The position numbers and the translations under genes are program-made. A stretch of DNA of 64,000 nucleotides, taken from positions 1,520,193-1,584,192 of the forward strand of contig NW_002060947.1 of the NCBI RefSeq assembly GCF_000150275.1. Reading direction: 5' to 3'. Numbering within the stretch: the stretch's first letter is position 1; the number at the start of each line of letters is the position of its first letter. Of this stretch, positions 13,389-26,978 are shown piece by piece. The notes beneath the pieces are model-generated. The model had not been told where the DNA came from. It made no database searches and saw only the letters and a list, made by a program, of their open reading frames with translations. This DNA is from Trichoplax adhaerens (Eukaryota; Placozoa; Uniplacotomia; Trichoplacea; Trichoplacidae).

Positions 13389-13884
13389 TCAATATGTTTA
13401 ATTGGCTTAGTACAGGACTTAATCGCTATCATGGCGGTTTATTCCGATATACAGATCTAATCGAACTAATTCATAGCCAAATCCCCTTTTGGCCACATTC
13501 ACTTCCATGTTTTATTCGCGTTAATTCATTTACCAAACTGTAGACAGACATCAACTCTTTCTTGACAGAATCTTGACATACTTGTAATAGCACTGATCGA
13601 TTCTTTGCCGGAGGTTTTGACGTAGTAGAGTGATGAAGAAGAAATCATTGACATGTTGTCTTGTAATAAGGAATAAAAATCTCATTAAATCTATCCAGTA
13701 CAAATAGATTCATTTTTCGAAGAAATCTTGTCAGATACCTTGGATGGCTCTCTAATAATAACCTGTCTCATTCAGGTTGGCTCATTCAAAGTGACTAAAT
13801 TCTTTAGATGAATTTCCTAGCAGACGCCATAAAATTTTATGCGATAAATTATTTTGTAATTTGTTCTTAAAAATCTAGTCTTGA
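13389..13884. other. Downstream flank of the glutamate receptor
   Basis: AT-rich sequence after the receptor stop codon, probably 3' UTR. An AATAAA lies near 13671, about 280 bases past the stop. No other gene is seen. Confidence 0.4.
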
Positions 13885-14525
13885 TAATACTAAATAAGAA
13901 ATTAGTTAAGACGGAGTCAAATAAAAGTTTTATGGCTTTTCTAAGAAACTTTGCCAGCTATACGTTGACTGTCTTTGTTCTTATTAATGGCCTAAAAAAA
14001 TCCCGGAGAGAAACTATTTTATAGTCTAATTAACAAATTAAAAAAAATCATCATAATATTGATTACAGAATAAGAAATCGGTTAAAAGGATGAATTAAGA
14101 GCTTGATGGCATTCCAAGAAATCCTACCATGTAGAAGTTGATTGCCTTAATTGCCATTAGTGGCCCAAAAAATTCTTTGAGAAATAAGATTGTTGTTCAT
14201 TCTTTAAAAATTCTAATTTTAATTATACTAAATTTCGCTAAATATAAAGCTAGTTAAAGATGGATGCAAGTAAGAGTAATTTGGCTTTCTAAGAAACCTT
14301 ATCATCTTTATGTTGACTACCATCATTCTTATTAGTCACCTAAAAATTTGTTTGAGAGAAATTATTTTATAGTCTAGTAAGTAAATCCTTTTTAAAAAAT
14401 CATTACAATGCTAAATATTACAGAATAGGAAACTGGTTAAAAGGATGAAGTCAAATAAGGTTTATATGACTTTGTTAGAAATTTTTTCGTTTAGAAGTTG
14501 AATGTCATAGTTTTCATTTATGCTA
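13885..14525. repeat. Four-copy tandem repeat, ~180-base unit
   Basis: Copies begin near 13890, 14070, 14243 and 14427. Each has AAGAAATxxGTTAAxAGGATG, a TGGCTTTCTAAGAAAC-like block, GTTGACTGxC, a TTCTTATTAxTGGCC block, AAAAATxxxTTGAGAGAAA, TATTTTATAGTCTA and an ATTACAGAA end. Divergence is roughly a fifth to a third by eye. Confidence 0.7.
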
Positions 14526-14529
14526 GGGT

Positions 14530-15150
14530 TGGGTTGAGCTTTAGCAGTACAAAACAGGTATAGGTCTCTCTCCATATATCTATTCGGTAAATAATGTAAA
14601 GTTAAGAAGAAATGGAAGATTTTCTCCTATTATTTCGTGATATTTTATGATCCTAAGCTTTAGACGTGAAAAGCGAGTAGAAGCCTTAAGCATTCATCTA
14701 TAAATAATGTAAAGTTGACAAGAAATGAAAGATCTTATCACGTTTTTTTGCCATATTTTATTACAGTAAAGCTCTAAAAGTAAAACAACGAATATAGGCC
14801 TTCCTTCACCTACAAATAATACGAAGTTAGCTAGAAATGGAAGACTCTGTCAAATTACTTTTCAGATCGTATTTTATAGCAGTAAAGTTTTAGAAATAAA
14901 AGACCAGTATAGGCCTTCCTCCGTATATCTGTAATGCGACATTAACAAGAAATGAAAGATCTTATTATATTATTATTTTGAGGTATTTTATAACAGTAAA
15001 GCCTTAGAAAAAAAGCAAGAATAGCTCTTCTATATATCCATTTGGTAATGATGTGAAGTTAATAAGGAAATGGAAAATCCTGTCATATTATTTTTTAAGA
15101 TAATTTATAACAGCAAAACTTTAGTAGAAGTAAATAGCGAGTAAATGCCT
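14530..15150. repeat. Tandem repeat, ~120-base unit, about five copies
   Basis: Unrelated to the array just before it. Each copy carries TATAGGxxTTCCTxCATATAT, ATAATGTxAAGTTAA, AAGAAATGGAAGATCTTxTCA, TATTTTATxACAGTAAAGC and TTTAGAAxTAAAA. Copies start near 14560, 14680, 14800, 14915 and 15030. Confidence 0.7.
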
Positions 15151-15169
15151 TGCCCGATACATGCGTTAA

Positions 15170-15590
15170 TGTCACATAAGTGGAGCTCAGTAATGCGCCT
15201 TGAAACAGCAAATTAAACTATAATGGTTTTACTTAGTAGGACTCACTAATGCGTCATGAAATAGTAAGATTGACTAGAATGGTTTTTTCGAGCAAAGCCG
15301 AAGTTAGGAAAGTATATTTGAACAGTAATAGATAAACTATAAAGTTTGATTTATTCGTTAGTAGAACATATCACATCGAGTTGTAAATGATGTAGAAAAT
15401 ACCGTTGCTGCTATAGTGGTCATTTAACGATAGCCAGTTTTCAGATGTAGCATCCCAGACGGGTTATAAAAGACGTAGAAAATATCGACGCTGCTAGAGC
15501 TATCATTCAAAGATAGCCGCTTTACAGATATAGTATTCAAAGTCGAGTTCGAAAAGATTCAGGAAATATTAGTATCACTATAGCTTAGAA
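15170..15590. repeat. Two short neighbouring repeat sets
   Basis: First, a ~62-base pair of copies near 15177 and 15237 sharing CACTAATGCGTCATGAAAxAG and ACTAxAATGGTTTT. Second, about three copies of a ~85-base unit from 15370 to 15590 sharing GTAGAAAATAxCG, TGCTATAG, TCATTxAAxGATAGCC and TTxCAGATxTAG. This is the third unrelated array in a row within 1.7 kb. Confidence 0.55.
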
Positions 15591-17390
15591 TCCAGAATAA
15601 CTTTTCCCCTCGTATTACCAGCACGTCTACTTTACTGGTAAATTAACTAACAATTCAAGAAAATATGGATAATATTGCACCATTTCAAGCTATCTTAGTC
15701 AAATATACTGTCTAAATCAATAATTAATTAATGGATGGCTTTGGCAGCTTGCATTCTTTTCATCATTATCAAACAATAACGGAGTGATCTTATTCACGAT
15801 ATCTATTAAAGTGAATTATTTGATGTTATGAAGAATGCGCTTGGCAACAACTTGTTCGTGACGACAAGATATATTGGAATAAGGCTACGATAGGGGAAAT
15901 ATTAGAAAGTTAACAGATATGTATCGATATAAGTACCAGCTTTACTGGTCAATTTCATATTTTTCTACTACTTCTGTAGCCATGATGTTGAGTGCAAAAT
16001 CAAAATGCTATAAGTGTAAAAAAATCGATTAATACTAGCATATGATACGTAATCATGTTCAACCGAGTTTTACCCTATCCATTTTTAAATTAGTTATAAT
16101 GGATAAAATCAGTAATACTAGCCAGACACTCTTATTCACAATGACATCCGCGCGTATGTGCATAGTTAACTAAAAAATAGGCTGTATTTTGACTCGATTA
16201 TTTCTTAACCGAGAAGGAAAAAGCATTATTCATATCATACGCGTACCTTGATCCACTTTGAAATTTTTCAGCCTATATCATCTAACTTACACCAAACCAT
16301 CGACTGACATGTGCAGATAGGAGTGTAGGAAATTTCGCCATTTTATCGGTATATTTCTTCAAGATGCTACTAGCCAACATTATAAAACTCGCTCCATATA
16401 AGAGTGTCAGCAATGCCGTCAGAAATCATTTTACTCTGCCTATTTAATGAACGAGCTAGATTAGACTATGCTTTACTAATTCGTTGATTTTCTTACTATT
16501 AAATGTGTCAAAACCTTCGTCATTCAGTTACTTACCGTGATCTACCTTTTCAAATTTATAATATGATATAAGCATATGGAATAGAGAATAAAGATAAAAA
16601 AGTAGACACGCTACAAACAGGATGAATTGAGGAAAACAGTATCCTCTCTTTAATATAATCAATAGTTCATTAGTAAGGTCATTTTATCAAGAATGGATAA
16701 ATGTAGCATGAAATTATCAAGCCAGACACGATAGTCCATGAGAACTAATTTAAGTTTTGCATATCATGGCTTCATTTTGTAAACTCTTCGATCACCATGG
16801 CCGTTATGATTTAGGACAAAACAAAGCCCTCTTTCATTACAGTATTATTTACCTATCTTTGCTAGTGAGAGCAAGATGAATTAGGAAGCGCCTAAATGGG
16901 ATTATTTCAGGATGTATGCCTTATAATAGCCGAGATGGACTTGGTTAATTCCTTTTATGTCAACGTTATATTTAATTAGAGTAAGATATTACATTTTGAT
17001 ACCTTCAATATTCATTTACGTATTAATAATAATTGAAAAAAGTAAAGAGTTGGTATTTGATTTTGCAATTACCTATCAAGAAGATTGAAAACAAAGGGTT
17101 CTTTGATAAATTATCTCCATCGGCCATTTGATATGCCGTGATAATATGCAATGAAATGGTTCAATACTATAAATTGATGAATGATATGGCGACAGACTGT
17201 TTAAATATATTTATGGAGTGATCGTATCAAAGGTAGCTTTGTTTTCAGTCCTCATGGTTCGTTATTAGTTTTATTTGCTAATCATAAACGTTTTCGTTAG
17301 CTATAGTTATTTGAAAAACACCCAGCTATTCTATTACTAGCAAATACCTCGTATTTATAAGCATAATACCGTGTAATTAGAACTGCAGTG
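15591..17390. other. Non-coding stretch, nothing recognised
   Basis: AT-rich DNA with many stops in all frames. I see no repeat with clear period and no convincing exon. Confidence 0.4.
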
Positions 17391-17563
17391 CAAGGATACG
17401 TTAGTAATATGGAAAAATTTGATATTTCTAACAAATTAATAGTTACTAACATTGAAGAGGTTGATTCAATTCAGCAGCTATTGCGTAAAGTAATCGAAAT
17501 GAGAAATATTAATCATGATTTTCGTTTATCAATTAGAGTTCAATTCAGTACATATTGTAACAC
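17391..17563 (+). pseudogene. Orphan coding-like exon, unidentified
   Basis: An open frame preceded by a TAATTAG acceptor reads TAVQGYVSNMEKFDI, then IEEVDSIQQLLRKVIEMRN, and stops with TAA near 17561. The amino-acid make-up (acidic and amphipathic, mixed codons) is unlike the flanking AT-rich frames. The EEV...LL...RN...NHD spacing faintly recalls the part of kinesin motors before the SSRSH motif, but that motif is not present. No neighbouring exon was found. It may be a gene relic, an exon of a gene I could not assemble, or chance. Confidence 0.25.
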
Positions 17564-17739
17564 ATAATGTAGATTTGAAGCATTTTTGCCAAACTGTTAG
17601 CCATTCTGTTGTAGTAAGCTTGTCTTTGAACTTTAATAGATTATCAGACTTTATGCTTAGGATGATGGCATGCTGCTTAACCGAAATATTCAGATCGTTG
17701 TGTATAGTAAAAATTTAACATTTATTTAGGCTTTATATC

Positions 17740-19130
17740 CTATTCAAAGTAATGTCAACGATCAACCATCAATGCCTTATTGAGAACATTGAGATCCGAT
17801 ATGAATACAGATAAACCCAGTTATGTATGATGCACACCATTATTCACACTTATGACAATATTTTATCGCATAGTCTTACTATAAATAATAATAAACTAAA
17901 AGTTGATAAATTACATTTTAGCAACTAATGTAGAATATTAAGGCCAGTTATGAATATAGATCAACGTAGTTTATGTACGATGGGCACCATAATTCACAAT
18001 TGTGACAATATTTCATTGCCTAGTCTTTAATATAACCCATAATTAGAATAAATTAAAATCGCAAAATTACGTTTATATAGACTTTATATTTTATTGCAAC
18101 TAATGTGAAACTATTAAGGCCTCATCGAGGACATTGAGGCCTGATATAAAAGCAGATCAAGCTAGGTTATTTACGGTGGACACCAATATTCACACTTGTG
18201 ACAATATTTTTATTGCAAAGTCTGTACGATTACTAATAATTGCACTAATTGTAGGATTAAATTTATACTGACTTGATATCCTTTTGCAACTAATGTAAAA
18301 CTATTAACCATCAAGGCCTCATCAAGAAAATTGAGGCTAGTTATGAATGCAGATAAACTCAGCAATGTATTGTGGACAATGCTTTATCGCATAGTCTTAC
18401 TATAACTAAAAATGAATTGAAAGTTACAGAATTACATTTTAGCAACTATGGTAAACTATCAACTACATGACATCATCGAGAGCATTAAGGATAGTTAAAA
18501 ATAACGATAAACGCAATTTACATATAGTAGGCACCATAATTTTCACTTATGATAAAATTTCATCGCATAGTCTTTTCTATTACCGCTAATTATAATTAAT
18601 CGATTAAAATTGTAGAATTATGTTTACGCAAGCTTTATACCCTATTACAATTAATGTAAAACTGTCAAACACCAAGACTCCATCAAAAATATCGAGGCTA
18701 GTTATAAATGCAGATCAACCCAGTTTACTGCATGTATGGTGGACATCATCATTCGCACTTATGACAATATTTTATCTTATAGCCCTACTAAAAACCAATA
18801 ATTTTATTTATAATACAGACTAAGTCAGTTTGTGTATAGTGGACTCCAGAATTCACACTTGTGACAATAGTTTACTGCATAATCTTTATATACCAAGTTA
18901 TAAATTAAAACAGCAGAATTACATTTATGCAGACTTCAAACCCGATTATAACTGATGTAAAGCTATCAACCATCTAGGCCTTATCGAGAAGATTGAGGAC
19001 AATTCAATACAGATAAACCCTGTTTGTACATTATGGATACCATAATTCACACTTGTAAGAACAGTAATACGTATTTTATAGCATAATCTTTACGATAACC
19101 TGAAATGAATCAAAATTTCAGAATTGGTAA
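17740..19130. repeat. Satellite-like tandem array, ~150-190 base unit, about eight copies
   Basis: Each copy holds ACCATCAAGGCCTCATCGAGA, CATTGAGGCxxGTTATGAAT, GCAGATxAACCCAG, TTTATGTAxxGTGGAC, ACCATAATTCACACTTGTGAC and AATATTTTATCGCATAGTCTT, then a spacer ending in TAAAACTAT. Starts are near 17757, 17925, 18100, 18295, 18455, 18660, 18830 and 18965. Unit length varies by whole-block deletions. Confidence 0.75.
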
Positions 19131-22100
19131 TATAATGAAAAACTACAAACAGCAAGTCTTAAATTAGTCCATAGATTATTTATTGATTGATTTTATAAGT
19201 GTCCTTATAGAGTTCTAACTGCAACAGAATTAAAGTTTACCCTTAAGTTTAAGTGTCCTATCGGAGTGTTTCAAGCATTTTGATATGATCTACCTTTTAC
19301 AAGGTAGTAAAAATGAAAATGATAATTAGAGAACGTGACTTTATATTATGAAAATCTCATTAAAGTTTAGGCCATACGTATAAACTACTTCTGTATATAT
19401 TTATGTCCTATATACTATAGATGTAATGAGGAATATTGCTATGATAGCATTAATGTCATTTGGTATGACGTTTAAGTTGCTAAATTCATATTAAATGGAG
19501 ATTAATACCGAAGAGGAGCGAGAGCATTTTGATACTATAGGACAATAGAATTAAACTAAGTATACGAGTAATGGTACGCATTCAACAAGCGCTGCGTTTA
19601 CATATCAGATCAATTTGTTTTGGAGGATTGTATATTTCGTTTCGATTAATGAGATAAAAATTAAGTTTTAAAGTAACTGTTCGTTAACTCATATCTTATT
19701 TGAAATATAGATTAGGCACACGGTTCATAAGAAAAGTCGAACATTGACAACAACTCTTCGTCGATTTGGCAACGATGCCGGCGATTAGCTGCCTATCTAT
19801 TGCAACTTGAACGTATATGGATGCAACTTTAGAGTTCATTTATTAAATTATGGAATTAGCTATAGCCGTAGAAAATTGTTTTAATGCTCTGTTATAAAAA
19901 ATAATAATAATATAGGTAATTGTACCATCATAATAAATGTTAAATAAATAACTGACAAAAATTAGCGAAGTTCTAACCATATTTAAGAGTTTGCAAGCGG
20001 TCCTTATTATCCTTTTTCTTCATGCTACACTATTTACTGCTACTCTGAATAATACACTAGCATTATGCGAATTCAACAAAATTTAATCTAGTCTTTAACT
20101 TAGTCATATTAATTGTGATATATGACATTTCTACCGTATTTTGTACTCATAACAAATACTCTTATCTCTAGAGCTCAAATTACTTAAGACGAACTCTTAT
20201 TTTATATTATTCTCAATCAGTGATGCTGTTTTGCTTTCAAGATACTTGCTAAGATACAGCTAACCTTTGTAATAAATCCAATGTTGTCTTGAAGATGCCT
20301 ATGTTCATTTCCCTTACTACCATGCATTTCAAATGATTCAGCCATGCGCACATATAAAACTAAAAACTAATATTTAAGAAATAAGGTGAAGTAAATATAT
20401 GAGTCATGATATTGTTGCTGAAATAGTTCACTTCACTAAATGCAATCATACCCTTTTGACCTCTGCTCTCTTTGTGCAAATATTTTTCATTAAATGATAA
20501 TTTCTGTATTACATTTAAAGAGTGCTTGATCTCGTCCTATCTCTATCACTTTAAAATTCAATTTTTATTACCCTGATAAATATAGCTAAAATCAAAATAA
20601 TTCTTGATCTATGTAATACGATCATAACGTCTAAAATATCAAAATAACAATGTTGGCGAGTAAAGAGTGCAAATTATTGGATTATTATTTACGCTGTACA
20701 AAACCAAATTGAGACTATCTAGTTTATGAGTAGGTAATGATAATACAGTCTATATTTGGATCTATTAAACCATAGTAAATTAAACAATTTTTCTCACAGC
20801 ATGAATAGCATTCCAGGGAATGTCGGTGAGAGCACAATATGTTATTTACGATAATTTGCTATGTTTATGGCAATCACTATTTGCGTCATCGTTACCGACT
20901 GCCCCACTACCAACTTTGGCATAGAAAAGTTTTTTAGCCATTAATATTATAATTTAATATTCTGCATATTAATAACTCAATTATTCTATTACTGAATAGC
21001 GTTACAGCGGTACAGTTCCACCTTAAAGGAAATAAATCATGAGATCAATTATAGAGATTACAAATTTCACAGGCATATTCAATGCTTTAATACTGGCTGA
21101 CCTTCCTCGCTAGTCAATAGACTCAAAATAGCTAGGGAATTCTATTTAGCAAAGCCGATAGCATGTAAGACTTTGAACTCCGTAACTGGAATAATAATAG
21201 TTGTTGATTTCTGATAACTTTCATACAGAATACAAATCGGAAGCGTAACTGTTCTTTCTACCAGTTTTTACCATATAGAAATTCTTCGTGAATACAGCAG
21301 AATAATATGGACAGAGTCAAATAGTTAATCATCTTGTTTACGAAATAGGTAATTAATTTGATTTTTTATTCATATTTACTATGACATAGTATAATACTGC
21401 AACTACTTGTACTTGATAGACTATTCATATACTCTATAAACTCCATCCGTGGATATTTATGTATGAATGTATAGGCGAATAATGTGAGTACATCTTTATG
21501 CATTCTAAATATACATACGTAAATACATCAATATATATGCGTATCAATATATTTTTATAACTATATATCGGCACATCTTGGAAATTTGTTATTCAATTAA
21601 AAAAAAATTTTTTATTTAGTGGTATAATCATCTAGTTGAAAAAGTAAACCTTGCTTCAGTCATGTCTGGTAATTAATAGGTGTTAATATTAGTTGAAGAT
21701 ACTACTTTTCCCATGATCCATTTTTCATTTGGCCGTTAACTAAATAACTCAGCGTAGTTTATTCAATACCATCACAAAAAAACAGTCCAACTGTCGATAG
21801 GGTGTTTATTACTCAAGGGATGTTTGTATTGTTAATTTTATTTATGATTAGATACCAAGTTATGCTGTATGGGGCCATCAAATGTTCGAATTGTTTTAAT
21901 TTAAAGTTGTGTATCAAGATACCATTAAAGTTAGGGAACAAAGTTTACTAAAAATGGTGAAAATTGAATCTAAAGAATCATTTTGTAGTGATTGTAAACC
22001 TAAATACTTCTAAGACATGTTATTCATATTGGAATAATTTTACCCTTCCTTCTAGCTAACGTAGCATACTTTATTGAATATTCATGTCGCACAAGAGTCT

Positions 22101-25100
22101 TATTGTCATGAAACCCCCATAGTAACTCGTTCATTATCTTGCGCTATTATTGTCGCTCCTACTCCCGTTTAGTAAGTAAAATCTTATTGATTGCTATACA
22201 AATCAAAAGAATGATCCTTGAATACTACTTTATTGCTATACTATTTTCCCTCATCATCGATAAACTATTGCTATTGATGATGGATAGTGCAGTACTGACA
22301 GTCTCCAATCTCCATCCATCATCTACAAATGTTGTTTATAAAATTTTATGACCGATAGGTTAACTCCAGCGCGTGATAATCCTATTTATTTAATTTATTC
22401 TAAAATGATGAACTCAAAAATCACCTTGATCAAGATCGAGGAAAATAACATCGCAATATTGTACTCATCGACTGATATTTGAATAGGACGCTATTGTTGA
22501 ATCAACCTTTGACGTAGGCTCTGATCAATATTCACACCCCTCAGCTCCTCCTCTCTACTAACACCAGTCTGTATCCATTTGCGCATATATTAATCGGTCA
22601 TTATGTTCATTTTCTTCAGACGAAAGCATCCTAATTATGTTCATCTCAATTGATCTTGCATGCGTAACCTTAACCTATGAAAGAAGTAATCCTAAGTTCT
22701 AGCATGGGCCTTGTGTTTTTGTTTCCTTGTTGGCTTTTCTCAAGTTATGCCATCATCCTATCGCTACTTGGACAACTTTATAACCTTTTTAATCTTTTCT
22801 CTTATTCTACAGCGGTGATAACATGTTGCATAATGTCAGCTACAAAAGGCGAAAGGAATAAACAGAATGTTTTCGTTTTATACTTTTACGCTAAATAATA
22901 ACCAGTTAGGATATAAAAGCTTATAAAATATTAGTCATCCATACAGCACTTAGACCATGCTTGAAATCAATTTTTTTAAGCTGCAATCGAGTCACTCTGT
23001 TTTCAGTCAAAAGCACCCAGAAGAGTGCTTTTGATTAGCAGCGAATTAGATCAGACAATATTCTTTTGTCCATGGCATACATTTGTGGATGCATGCTTAT
23101 TAGCTGATACTGATGCATACAGTAACTTTAAATAATCATCTTTTGACTCCAGAATAACCCCTTATGCATGCATATTTACCGAAAGTGATTGATCCAATTT
23201 TCTTAGTGATTCAATGAAGAAGCGATCAAGGGACGAAAAAGTTCTACATGTATTCATGGGTAAATAACTATTCCGTAGCAATGCTAGTAAACTTTGATAG
23301 GATACTGTAGATAACTAAATAGATAGAATTAATTGCGTAAACTTTGGATAAATTTCCTTGGTCTCGCTATCCCACACTACCGTAATACTACGCTTTTTTA
23401 CAAGGTTAACTACATCAGTTAAGAAGGACTTTATTCTTCTAATTTATGCTTATGATTGGCTATAAAATCATGATTCAAACATGATATACATGAAACTATC
23501 AATTTCGCTTATTCTAAATATCACTACATACGCACCATTTCCATATCAAAATTATATCGGTTTAAGCATTGCAATAATTACTCTATTAAAAGAGACAAAC
23601 TGACCTAATTTACCTTGTTTACGCTATAGAACTGAAAAGCTGTTTTTATCTTGTTTATTGTTGGTAAATTATTTTCTTAACAGAATTATTGAAAGCTAAT
23701 AAATATTAAAAAAATGACCGCTTTTCTAGCCGTTTATTCATTTATTTTGCTCTAGTCCAGTTAATCTCGATTTCTGAAGATATTCCTATCCAACGTTTCT
23801 TACTATCAAATAATTGCAATATTGTATAATAAAATTAGAGACTGGCTAATTCTATCCATTGGCCAATATTCCAATCAGCGACAGTAGTACTCTTACATTT
23901 TTCTATATGCATTGCCCATAGTATGCACAGTAACACTGTATTGAACGAAAAATTATTCAACGGCAAATCAAAGAATATTGTTATATACTGTATATCAAGA
24001 GTATGAAATAGTAATTATAAAAATAGGAACTCTTTTATCATTGCAGACTTTTAGGTCGGAGACTTCTTTTTTAATGATTCAGCGACATACTTATATCTCT
24101 GTTGCGCGCCATGATTGAGCTAAAATCATCATTTCTGACCTTTACGCGGTACGCATTAAGTTCATAACGGTCAGGGCCGAAAGTAAATTTGCATCGAAAT
24201 TAAAATATATCTCATAATATACAGTCATTTCTGGGCAATATCATAAGACTTACTGTAATTCTTTTACTATCTCAAATTATCTTCAATATCGTATACGTCA
24301 TATAATCAATTCCAAGTTAAGAAATTAATTTAGACGTCGACTAAAATGTTCAAGCCATTTAGCCTTTAAGCAAATAAAGTTGCAGCGTGCTACAAACTCC
24401 TTGATTTTATTTGAATAGAATAGCTCCTAACGCTAATAGGAAGAATGCGCTAAATTTTTTTATAGTCCTCGGCCATGGAAGAAATGTAAAATAACCAACT
24501 CGTCCAGATTTTTAAAGTTATTCTTACATACCAATGTTCCTATGTCTCGGTATTATCGTAGTCGAGTTAAGGGTGTTTTCAAATTAGAAATTGATAGAAT
24601 AAATTGACACCTCGAAAGCGCAGTTATTAACTTGTCTAAATACATACCGTATACAAGCTATCTTTTTCCTCTTTATTATGATCAAATTTCACACCAAACT
24701 CATTAATGCTAACGCTTACTGATTGTTAAAATTATGTTGTAATATTAGCTTTTTCACGCTAGCCGTTCAATTAGATCGCTCAAGAGTAGTAAGAAAATTT
24801 AAGAAATGAATATCAATCTATCAAAGATATCTTCATTTTCTTGTATATAAGCGAGCATTGCAATTGAGCAATTATTCCATATTGTGGATCTTTATGCATT
24901 GCTATAAACAGGTTCTATTAATAATATTCAATGTAGATGATCAATGTTAGTAAAAGCAGCTAGCGTTTCTGCAGCGCAGTAACATAAAAGTTAGAATGAA
25001 ATCTTACAAGGTAGAAATACAAATAGATAGGTAACTTTAACGACCTTATGGGCTATTTTGCTCTATATTGCTTTAATATCATCCTTGATTAAGCTATCCT

Positions 25101-26890
25101 TTAATACTATAGACTAGTTTACTATATTAAAGGTCATCAACTTAAGGTTACTACCCACATTGTTAAAAAAGTACAGTATTCTAAGATCATTTCAGTTTTA
25201 GATAAGATGAATTCCAGCTTACTATTTCAACTATTATGAATATATCATTCCGATATTTTATAGTTTAAGTAACAAATAAATTGCTACCATTCTCTATGCT
25301 AGTAATGGCTGTATTGGAGTTTTATAATTATCTATTGATTGAATAAAATTGTTCGTTGCCGAAATCTACTTTTAAAGAAAGTCAGAGATCTTCTATAAAT
25401 GCGCTAGCAATGTCCGTTGTCACATTAGAATGCGGATCGTAAATAGACGGCTCTTGAATGGATATACACTGTTGTTCTACAATTTGTTATATCTAGTGGT
25501 TGCTGAGCAAGAGCTTGGTACACCTAGCGATATTTTTTAGTTGTTTGCTTGGTCGTAAAAGGATTGAAGGAAAAACCCCTTAGTGGCCTGAAGTGAAAAA
25601 GCACAAAGGCTTCTCCGCTGATTTTATTCTTTAATTACAATTTTCATATTACTATAGAAAGCTGTATGATATAGTGATTTAACGGTTCAATTCTTGCTAT
25701 CTTAATTAATTGAACGCTACTATGCGATATTGATTTTTATTAACTGTATCATCATTAAGGCAATTGAACTTTCTATTCCATTAACGTCAAAAATTAGCTT
25801 GAAAATGTTGATTGTCCAGGAAAAAAATTAATTGATATTACATTTTAGATCATTTTTTTCCGATTAGTCTTTGACTGTTTTTGTGGGGTTATTCAATCGC
25901 TACTTTACTTGTTACTAAGCCGTTAAAGCTAATTTTTTAATGTAATTTTCCATGAGAAAACTTATAGTGCAAGAGTAGTAAAAGAAGTCATTTTCAATAT
26001 TAAACATGCTAAAAAGTCGCATTAATTCAGGGCATTTTCTTTTCTTTCAAACATGACTGTTTATTGAAGTTGTAAATACGGAATTGAAATAATTATATCC
26101 TCTGTACATTAAGATATAAAGTACAAGATAAAACAAGAATTGCTTCCTCTAAAATTGCTGGTAGCCAGATAGTGGTAGGCAGAAAAGAATAGGCCAAACA
26201 CTCAAGTTAAAGTAGCGCACTCTTATGGTTATATATTGAGAATTCGAACCTATTCTGTTAGCAATCGTATTCATCGTCCTATTCCAGTAGATTAAGACAG
26301 AGTAAATCATGAAATATTTTCTTCAGCATTTATATTATTTCACTTAGTGTTCATTACAATAGAAAATGAAATCGGTTGAGCAACACTGTAAAGACCGAAG
26401 CAGCAGACGATATAAATACAGCTCTCTATTATATGTACGATATATTTTGACGATAAATCATTCAACTTTAAATTGAACCTAATTGTCTATATTTCTCACT
26501 TTTGACAGATTAAAAAGTGTCCGGCAGACATACGCGTATATATATATGTATAGATATGTACATTAATTAGTTAAGAGATTTTATCTTGATGGATAAAGTG
26601 AAAGGAATAAGAAAAAAATTGTAACTAAATCGACCTAAGTATTTGTAAGATATTTGTATATGATTACTGTAATATTGAGTAAAAACAAAATCATTAGACG
26701 ATATTTACGAGCGCAAACTGACCCAGCAATGATAAATGAATTTACTTAGTAATACTAACAGTATTATTTGATAGTCATTGCTGCTTAACTTGACGCCTAA
26801 ATTATTAAAAACACCCTACGTAAAATTTTAAACAATTATTAAAAGATTTTGCACTTAGATATCTTTCTGTCATATATTCTACATATATAC
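19131..26890. other. 7.7 kb gene-poor interval
   Basis: No exon with both splice signals and protein-like content was recognised on either strand. A hydrophobic frame at 22677-22898 has an ATG but no support. A 10-base-stem hairpin lies at 23007-23034. The interval lies downstream of the FEZF-like gene and could hold regulatory DNA, which cannot be judged from one sequence. Confidence 0.35.
23007..23034. repeat. Perfect 10-base inverted repeat (hairpin)
   Basis: TCAAAAGCAC and its exact complement GTGCTTTTGA flank an 8-base loop CCAGAAGA. It does not match the histone mRNA stem-loop. Its function is unknown. Confidence 0.5.
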
Positions 26891-26910
26891 TATATATATA
26901 TATATATATA
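26891..26910. repeat. (TA)10 microsatellite
   Basis: Ten uninterrupted TA dinucleotides, about 70 bases past the stop codon of the FEZF-like gene, which is on the minus strand. Confidence 0.9.
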
Positions 26911-26978
26911 CTGTGTATCTATGTGTGCAATTGAGTATAATTTCCATTTTAGATTATTGAAATCAAGCTTATGATTTT

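Noticed and set aside
22677-22898. ATG frame of 73 residues rich in hydrophobic residues
   Set aside because: T-rich DNA gives hydrophobic frames by chance. There is no splice context, no motif and no neighbouring exon.
25684-25693. GGTTCAATTC, like a tRNA B box
   Set aside because: No A box or cloverleaf arms fit at the right distance on that strand.
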